From Polyangiaceae bacterium (GTDB lineage Bacteria; Myxococcota; Polyangia; Polyangiales; Polyangiaceae), in contig JAICTU010000575.1 in NCBI GenBank assembly GCA_025936205.1, forward strand, positions 1 to 5,287: DNA of 5,287 nucleotides, given 5' to 3'. The position numbers were made by a program, and so were the translations under genes. The first letter of the stretch is position 1. The number at the start of each line of letters is the position of its first letter. The notes beneath the pieces are model-generated. The model searched no databases, was not told where the DNA came from, and worked only from the letters and a program-made list of their open reading frames with translations. Below, piece by piece: positions 1 through 5,287 of the stretch.

Positions 1-28
1 AATCGGTGTTCGAATCACTGCACCGGAA
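1..28 (+). tRNA. Probable 3' end of a tRNA (T-arm and acceptor 3' strand), truncated by window start
   Basis: Bases 4-20 form a textbook T-arm: a 5-bp stem CGGTG/CACTG (one G-U pair) around the 7-base loop TTCGAAT, with the invariant T54-T55-C56, A58 and the G53-C61 closing pair. The next seven bases, CACCGGA (21-27), would be the acceptor 3' strand and A28 the discriminator. The bases that follow are CCG, so CCA would not be encoded and would have to be added after transcription. The 5' part lies outside the window, so the isotype cannot be read; the missing 5' acceptor strand should read about TCCGGTG. A GC-rich inverted repeat follows directly, as expected downstream of a tRNA transcript. 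Only 28 bases are available, so a chance T-arm look-alike is possible. Confidence 0.5.
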
Positions 29-29
29 C

Positions 30-66
30 CGCTGCCGCAGCCTGCGCTGTCGGCAGCGCCTAGCTT
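30..66 (+). terminator. GC-rich hairpin after the putative tRNA, possible terminator
   Basis: CGCTGCCG (30-37) is the exact reverse complement of CGGCAGCG (51-58), giving an 8-bp stem around a 13-base loop in which CAG (38-40) and CTG (47-49) can extend pairing. A short T tract (64-66) follows after a few bases. The position just after the tRNA end suggests a terminator or processing hairpin. The T tract is poor, so termination is uncertain. Confidence 0.35.
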
Positions 67-91
67 TGGGCCCGGGGGTGAGGAGGGAAAC

Positions 92-163
92 CCTGAGGCC
101 GACTCCTGAGGCCGACTCCTGAGGCCGACTCCTGAGGCCGACTGCGGCGGCCGACTGCGGCGG
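92..163 (+). repeat. 13-bp tandem repeat upstream of lepB
   Basis: Four perfect head-to-tail copies of CCTGAGGCCGACT occupy 92-104, 105-117, 118-130 and 131-143. A fifth copy, GCGGCGGCCGACT (144-156), differs at three positions in its first half, and GCGGCGG (157-163) begins a sixth copy of that variant type. The 13-bp period is not a multiple of three and no gene covers the array, so it is non-coding. It ends about 45 bases before the lepB start. Slipped-strand expansion is the simplest origin. A regulatory role in the lepB upstream region is possible but nothing here shows it. No convincing promoter hexamers were seen between 60 and 208. Confidence 0.9.
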
Positions 164-208
164 GGTAGGGCTGCGGGTTGTGTTTCCTCGCACGGGGGCT
201 AACATCCC

Positions 209-1543
209 GTGATCTTCGTGGCCCCACCGCCGGCGTCCTTCAAAGCTACCCTCGTCGGCTGGTGCTTCGGCGCCCTCTGGTTCCTCGCGCTGCCCGCGGC
301 GCTGGTGCTGGTGGTCGTGACCTGGTCGGATTCCGCAGGCGCCTGGGCGGGGGAGCTGGCCGAGGTGGTGCGCGACCAGCGCGTACCCGTCGCCATCCTG
401 GTGTTCACGCTCGCCGAGATGGCGGCGTATCATCTGCGCTACCGGCTGCCCTTTGCGAACCGGGTCGAGTCGCTCGGTCCGCTCGGGTTGCCGCCCGACG
501 CGCGGGAAGACTTCCAGGTCGCGCAGGCGTTCCTGGAGCAGAGCGAGCGCACGCTGAAGCGGCCCGCGCGCTCTGGTGCCGCGGACTCGCCGCTGGCGTT
601 TGCCCCGAGCCCGCAGCTCGCCGGGGCGCTCGAATCGCTGCGCACGGAGCTCGAGCGCGAGCCCCCCGATGCCGCAGCATTCCGGGCCGCGTACGGCTCG
701 GCTCAGCAGCTCGCCGCGGAGCAACTGGCCGGTGCGCAAAAGAGCGAGGCACGGCGCACGCTGGAGTCGCTGGCTGCCGCGGCATTGATCGCGCTCGGGC
801 TGCGCGCGTTCGTGTTCGAAGCCTTTCGCATCCCCAGCGGCTCGATGCTGCCGACGTTGCAGGTGGGCGATCACATTTTCGTGAACAAGCTGCGCTATGG
901 CGCGCTCTTGCCGTTCAGCGAGACGCGGCTCTTCGCGCAGCTGCCGCCCGAGCGCGCGGACGTGATCGTGTTCGAGTTCCCCGACGACGATCCGCAAAAT
1001 GAGCGGCAGGATTTCGTGAAACGCGTGATCGCGCTGCCCGGCGACACGCTGGAGGCCGATCGCGGCCATCCGGTGATCAACGGCTGGGCCGTGCCTTATT
1101 GTCGCGCCGGGCGGTACCACTACGGAGAGAACGACGGCCGCGCCTTCGAGTGGGGCGAGCTCGATGTCGAGTTCTTGAACGATCACGCGTATCTGACGCT
1201 GTACGGGGAAGAAGGTGACCCCGCCTACGAGCACGAGGGCCCGTTCCACGTCGGCAGCGGCGAGGTGTACGTGATGGGCGACAACCGCAACGACAGCCTC
1301 GATTCACGGCGCTGGCATCACGGTGCGGGCGGAGGGGTGCCGGACGCCAACCTGCGCGGCCGCGCGAGCCGCATCTGGCTGCCGCTCTCGAGGATGATGC
1401 TGCCGATCATGGGCGCGCCGAAGCTGCCGGACGGGATGCCCCGTGAGTTGACCGAGGGGGTCGAGCGCTGCCTGGCTCAACCGCCGGCGCAGACGCGCCC
1501 GCCTGCGGCGGTCGCCCCGCAGGGCCAACATCCTTTGGGATGA
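209..1543 (+). CDS. lepB: Signal peptidase I (leader peptidase), with long N-terminal extension
   Basis: This 444-residue membrane serine protease cuts signal peptides from proteins leaving through Sec or Tat. The catalytic Ser/Lys pair is visible: IPSGSMLPT places the nucleophile at Ser212, and DFVKRVIALPGD places the general base at Lys271. The conserved C-terminal box GDNRNDSLDSRRW lies at 357-369. Hydrophobic segments at about 14-38, 59-77 and 186-203 look membrane spanning, the last leading straight into the catalytic Ser box. Residues about 80-185 between them are charged and Ala/Glu-rich. The catalytic Ser sits near residue 90 in E. coli LepB (324 aa), so over 100 extra residues precede it here. 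About 290-350, between Lys271 and the box, matches the variable second periplasmic region. The tail (about 422-444) is Pro/Ala/Gln-rich. GTG 209 is the first possible start because TAA at 200-202 is in frame; its Shine-Dalgarno is weak (GGGGG, 194-198). The product is certain, the exact start less so (GTG 218 is an alternative). Confidence 0.95.
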   Translation: MIFVAPPPASFKATLVGWCFGALWFLALPAALVLVVVTWSDSAGAWAGELAEVVRDQRVPVAILVFTLAEMAAYHLRYRLPFANRVESLGPLGLPPDAREDFQVAQAFLEQSERTLKRPARSGAADSPLAFAPSPQLAGALESLRTELEREPPDAAAFRAAYGSAQQLAAEQLAGAQKSEARRTLESLAAAALIALGLRAFVFEAFRIPSGSMLPTLQVGDHIFVNKLRYGALLPFSETRLFAQLPPERADVIVFEFPDDDPQNERQDFVKRVIALPGDTLEADRGHPVINGWAVPYCRAGRYHYGENDGRAFEWGELDVEFLNDHAYLTLYGEEGDPAYEHEGPFHVGSGEVYVMGDNRNDSLDSRRWHHGAGGGVPDANLRGRASRIWLPLSRMMLPIMGAPKLPDGMPRELTEGVERCLAQPPAQTRPPAAVAPQGQHPLG

Positions 1544-1556
1544 GCCTTCGAGAGTC

Positions 1557-1610
1557 GGGTCAACGGCCGTATTTCCGAGCCTTCGGCGCCATTTGCTGAA
1601 CGTGTGACCC
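1557..1610 (+). terminator. Possible lepB terminator hairpin
   Basis: Fourteen bases after the lepB stop, GGGTCAACG (1557-1565) can pair with CGTGTGACCC (1601-1610) as nine base pairs with one bulged G. Inside, GCCG (1566-1569) can pair with CGGC (1584-1587). The sequence after it (1611-1630) is pyrimidine-rich but has no long T run. A weak intrinsic or Rho-assisted terminator fits the position between lepB and the next promoter, but this was found by eye only. Confidence 0.3.
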
Positions 1611-1661
1611 CCTGGTTTCTACCTTTGCTCATGGAGGGTTGTCGGGGTGGTCAGGGTTTGC

Positions 1662-1689
1662 TTGACAAGCGACCCGCGCTGCCTATCCT
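1662..1689 (+). promoter_or_regulatory. Sigma-70 type promoter of the str operon
   Basis: A perfect -35 hexamer TTGACA (1662-1667) is followed after 16 bases by TATCCT (1684-1689), which keeps the important first, second and last bases of TATAAT. The expected transcription start is about 1695-1698, leaving a leader of roughly 190 bases before rpsL. The -35 lies inside an 11-bp palindrome GCTTGACAAGC (1660-1670), which may be a coincidence or an operator. The site is the only strong hexamer pair in the lepB-rpsL gap and points toward the operon. Confidence 0.75.
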
Positions 1690-1695
1690 CCACCT

Positions 1696-1888
1696 CCCCT
1701 GAAACCGGGGACCCGCACGATCGCGATTCGTTCGCTCGTTGCGAGCCCGCCGAGTCACCGGGGCCCGAACCGTCTACACGAGATCTGCGGATCGCAGATC
1801 GAAGGGTGCACGGAGCGGGGCGACGGGTCGCTGAATCGCGCCTCGATCGCGCGCCTCTCTCACGCCTCTCACTCTACGTTACTTTCGC
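1696..1888 (+). promoter_or_regulatory. Long, probably structured 5' leader of the str mRNA
   Basis: No gene is seen in this stretch. At the predicted 5' end, TCCCC (1695-1699) can pair with GGGGA (1707-1711). CGCGATTC (1722-1729) is complementary to GAATCGCG (1833-1840), and just inside it GCGA-g-CCCG (1741-1749) pairs with CGGGTCGC (1824-1831) with one bulged G. Together these give about 16 pairs closing a domain of roughly 120 bases. Within the domain is a perfect 8-bp hairpin, GATCTGCG (1782-1789) with CGCAGATC (1793-1800), loop GAT. A small hairpin GCTCG/CGAGC (1734-1746) would compete with the long stem. From about 1851 to the start codon the leader is pyrimidine-rich and unpaired-looking. 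Control of the operon by a ribosomal protein is a reasonable guess from the known autoregulation of str operons, but no known motif was recognised. Confidence 0.5.
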
Positions 1889-2287
1889 ATGCCTACCATC
1901 CAGCAGCTGATTCGCCAGGGCCGCCTTGCCGCCAGCTTCAAGACGAACTCGCCCGCGCTTCGTTCCTGCCCGCAAAAGCGTGGCGTCTGCGTTCGCGTCT
2001 ACACGGTGACCCCGAAGAAGCCGAACTCGGCGCTCCGCAAGGTCTGCCGCGTGCGCCTGACCAACGGCATGGAAGTGACGAGCTACATCCCCGGTGAGGG
2101 GCACAACCTGCAGGAGCACAGCGTGGTGCTGATCCGTGGCGGCCGCGTGAAGGACCTGCCCGGTGTCCGCTATCACGTGGTGCGCGGCACGCTCGACTCT
2201 TCGGGCGCGTCCGGCCCGAGCAGCACCAACAAGGCGAACCGCAACGCCAAGCGTTCGAAGTACGGCGTCAAGCGCCCGAAGTCCTGA
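1889..2287 (+). CDS. rpsL: 30S ribosomal protein S12
   Basis: S12 lies at the decoding centre of the small subunit and helps check codon-anticodon pairing. The 132-residue product has the family core: [23 protein letters not shown] (27-49, written here only as a landmark region), [10 protein letters not shown] (51-60), and [28 protein letters not shown] (69-96). Lys43 and Lys88, where substitutions classically give streptomycin resistance, are both wild type, as is Pro91. Asp89 in RVKDLPG is the residue methylthiolated by RimO in E. coli. The C-terminal region is about eight residues longer than the 124-residue E. coli protein: a Ser/Asn-rich insertion at about 104-120 precedes the conserved SKYGVKRPK end. 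ATG 1889 is set by homology ([12 protein letters not shown]). No Shine-Dalgarno precedes it; the 30 upstream bases are mostly pyrimidines. First gene of the operon, 87 bp before rpsG. Confidence 0.98.
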   Translation: MPTIQQLIRQGRLAASFKTNSPALRSCPQKRGVCVRVYTVTPKKPNSALRKVCRVRLTNGMEVTSYIPGEGHNLQEHSVVLIRGGRVKDLPGVRYHVVRGTLDSSGASGPSSTNKANRNAKRSKYGVKRPKS

Positions 2288-2304
2288 TCGCAGCGTCCTG
2301 ATCG
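2281..2304 (+). repeat. 10-bp direct repeat spanning the rpsL stop codon
   Basis: GTCCTGATCG occurs at 2281-2290, covering the last codon bases and the TGA stop of rpsL, and again exactly at 2295-2304 in the spacer (14-bp period). It resembles a small local duplication of the gene end. Confidence 0.7.
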
Positions 2305-2312
2305 GAGAAGGC

Positions 2313-2342
2313 GTGAGCCCGCGTTCGCTCACCAAAGTTTTT
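2313..2342 (+). promoter_or_regulatory. Hairpin plus T5 tract in the rpsL-rpsG spacer
   Basis: GTGAGC (2313-2318) pairs exactly with GCTCAC (2327-2332) around an 8-base loop, and a T5 tract (2338-2342) follows five bases later. It could be a weak attenuator. It could also be part of the S7 feedback site: in E. coli the rpsL-rpsG intercistronic RNA is bound by S7, and this 87-bp spacer is similar in length. The sequence alone does not decide between the two. Confidence 0.4.
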
Positions 2343-2374
2343 GTTCGGTAGAAGTCAGTTAGAGGAGCCCATCG

Positions 2375-2845
2375 ATGCCCCGTCGGCGAGAAGTCCCCAA
2401 GCGCAGAATCATCCCGGATCCCATCTACAGCGATAAGCTGGTGACCAAGTTCACCAATTCGCTCATGGTGGACGGCAAGAAGTCGACGGCCGAAGGCATT
2501 TTGTACGGCTCGTTCGACATCATCAAGTCGCGCTTCAAGGAGGATCCGCTGGAGATCTTCCGCAAGGCGCTCGACAACGTGAAGCCCAAGCTCGAGGTCA
2601 AGAGCCGCCGCGTCGGTGGTGCGACCTACCAGGTGCCGATGGAGGTGCGACCGGAGCGCCGCGTCGCCCTGGGCATGCGCTGGCTGGTCCAGCACTCCCG
2701 CACGCGCGGTGAGAAGACCATGCGCGAGCGTCTGGCCGCTGAACTGGTCGATGCGTCGCAGTTGCGTGGCGGAGCCGTGAAGAAGAAGGACGACACGCAT
2801 CGCATGGCGGACGCCAACAAGGCGTTCGCTCACTATCGCTGGTAG
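2375..2845 (+). CDS. rpsG: 30S ribosomal protein S7
   Basis: S7 nucleates assembly of the 30S head by binding the 3' major domain of 16S rRNA and lies near the E site and mRNA exit. The product is 156 residues, the usual bacterial length, and is recognisable along its whole length: basic N-terminus [18 protein letters not shown] (29-40), the beta-hairpin region [19 protein letters not shown] (75-93), ALGMRW (98-103) and the conserved end [15 protein letters not shown] (142-156). In E. coli S7 also represses translation of its own operon by binding the spacer upstream of rpsG. ATG 2375 is supported by a good Shine-Dalgarno, AGAGGAG (2361-2367), seven bases upstream, and by homology. The stop TAG lies in the first copy of a repeat that continues into the spacer toward fusA. 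Confidence 0.98.
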   Translation: MPRRREVPKRRIIPDPIYSDKLVTKFTNSLMVDGKKSTAEGILYGSFDIIKSRFKEDPLEIFRKALDNVKPKLEVKSRRVGGATYQVPMEVRPERRVALGMRWLVQHSRTRGEKTMRERLAAELVDASQLRGGAVKKKDDTHRMADANKAFAHYRW

Positions 2846-2894
2846 TCTGGGCGCTGGTAGTTTTTGGCGCTGGTAGTAGCTGGCCGTTGGTAGT
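2837..2894 (+). repeat. Four-copy CGCTGGTAGT repeat starting at the rpsG stop codon
   Basis: CGCTGGTAGT is found at 2837-2846 (covering the last Trp codon and TAG stop of rpsG), 2852-2861 and 2868-2877, with a one-mismatch copy CGTTGGTAGT at 2885-2894. The spacing grows 15, 16, 17 bp, and a further partial CGCTGG follows at 2895-2900. The array fills the first half of the 107-bp rpsG-fusA spacer. It looks like repeated local duplication of the gene end; a protein- or RNA-binding role is possible but unproven. Confidence 0.85.
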
Positions 2895-2952
2895 CGCTGG
2901 ATGCTTTATTCGTGGGCAGTTGGCTCTCCAGAGTTAATGCCCAGAGTCCCCC

Positions 2953-5070
<2,118 letters not shown>

Positions 5071-5076
5071 GCTGCG

Positions 5077-5109
5077 CTAGCGCCCGAGTTGACGGGCACA
5101 GCTAGTTTT
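5077..5109 (+). terminator. Terminator-like hairpin between fusA and tuf
   Basis: Six bases after the fusA stop, CTAGC (5077-5081) plus GCCCG (5082-5086) pair with CGGGC (5093-5097) and GCTAG (5101-5105): ten base pairs, a 6-base loop AGTTGA and a 3-base bulge ACA on the right arm. TTTT (5106-5109) follows directly. This has the form of a modest intrinsic terminator. Because tuf follows 44 bases later with no clear promoter of its own, partial termination (attenuation) or an mRNA 3'-end/processing point seems more likely than complete stop. Confidence 0.5.
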
Positions 5110-5152
5110 CCGCAAGCCGCGCAGCCCCAGGGGACCGATTAGAGGAAGAACC

Positions 5153-5287
5153 ATGGCCAAAGAGAAGTTCGTACGCAAGAAGCCACACGTAAACGTCGGA
5201 ACGATCGGTCACATCGATCACGGCAAGACGACGCTGACCGCGGCGCTACTTCGCGTTCAGGAGAAGGCCGGTCTGGCGAAGGGCATT
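5153..5287 (+). CDS. tuf: Translation elongation factor Tu, N-terminal part (cut by window end)
   Basis: EF-Tu is the GTPase that carries aminoacyl-tRNA to the ribosomal A site. Only the first 45 of about 395 residues are in the window: [20 protein letters not shown] opens the protein and the G1 motif GHIDHGKT lies at 19-26, followed by [18 protein letters not shown] (28-45). The start is supported by homology and by the Shine-Dalgarno AGAGGAA (5141-5147), five bases upstream. As fourth gene after fusA it takes the tufA place of the str operon. Many bacteria have a second tuf copy elsewhere, which cannot be judged here. The reading frame is open to the window edge. Confidence 0.97.
   Translation, partial: MAKEKFVRKKPHVNVGTIGHIDHGKTTLTAALLRVQEKAGLAKGI

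Noticed and set aside
81..91. Perfect AGGAGG sequence before the 13-bp repeat
   Set aside because: No start codon at a suitable distance opens a meaningful frame; the repeat soon brings stops. Probably a chance purine run.
178..1002. Plus-strand open frame of 274 codons overlapping lepB
   Set aside because: Arg/Ala-rich translation in another frame of lepB, which carries full signal peptidase motifs; no independent support.
1633..1656. G-rich stretch upstream of the str promoter as a G-quadruplex
   Set aside because: Only three runs of three or more G are present; a two-layer form would be weak, so not reported as a feature.
1647..1910. Plus-strand open frame of 87 codons running through the str promoter into rpsL
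   Set aside because: It starts upstream of the promoter, has no Shine-Dalgarno, overlaps the rpsL start and its translation is Arg/Ser-rich with no family resemblance.
1874..2833. Long minus-strand open frame (319 codons) covering rpsL and rpsG
   Set aside because: Shadow of two certain ribosomal protein genes and their spacer; low-complexity Arg/Leu/Ala/His-rich translation with no recognisable domain.
5089..5094. TTGACG as a possible -35 for a tuf promoter
   Set aside because: No -10-like hexamer lies 16-18 bases downstream, and the bases are part of the hairpin loop and right arm.

Overview
The window is a GC-rich bacterial chromosome segment carrying the start of the classical str operon, rpsL-rpsG-fusA-tuf (the last gene cut by the window edge), preceded on the same strand by a type I signal peptidase gene (lepB). 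High GC, GC-rich third codon positions, the S12/S7/EF-G sequences and a LepB with a long N-terminal extension would fit a myxobacterial-type (Myxococcota/former Deltaproteobacteria) genome. That is an inference from sequence feel, not a database placement.

Layout. Bases 1-66 look like the last 28 bases of a tRNA (T-arm plus acceptor 3' strand, CCA not encoded) followed by a GC-rich inverted repeat. Bases 92-163 hold a 13-bp tandem repeat (four perfect copies, then a diverged variant). lepB occupies 209-1543. A 345-bp non-coding gap (1544-1888) holds a possible weak lepB terminator, a clear sigma-70 type promoter (1662-1689) and a long leader with several inverted repeats. Then come rpsL (1889-2287), rpsG (2375-2845), fusA (2953-5070) and the first 45 codons of tuf (5153 onward). 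The gaps inside the operon are 87, 107 and 82 bp.

How the genes work together: S12 (decoding centre) and S7 (30S head, tRNA exit side) are small-subunit proteins, and EF-G and EF-Tu are the two elongation GTPases, so the operon makes matched parts of the elongation machinery. LepB, which removes signal peptides from exported proteins, is a neighbour that appears to be transcribed separately, because a promoter lies between it and rpsL.

No novel gene system is visible: every protein belongs to a well-known family. The unusual material is non-coding: the structured str leader, rpsL and fusA starts without a Shine-Dalgarno sequence beside rpsG and tuf starts with good ones, short repeats that copy the stop-codon region of rpsL and rpsG into the following spacer, and a terminator-like hairpin between fusA and tuf. 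All RNA structures were found by eye; no folding energies or searches were run.
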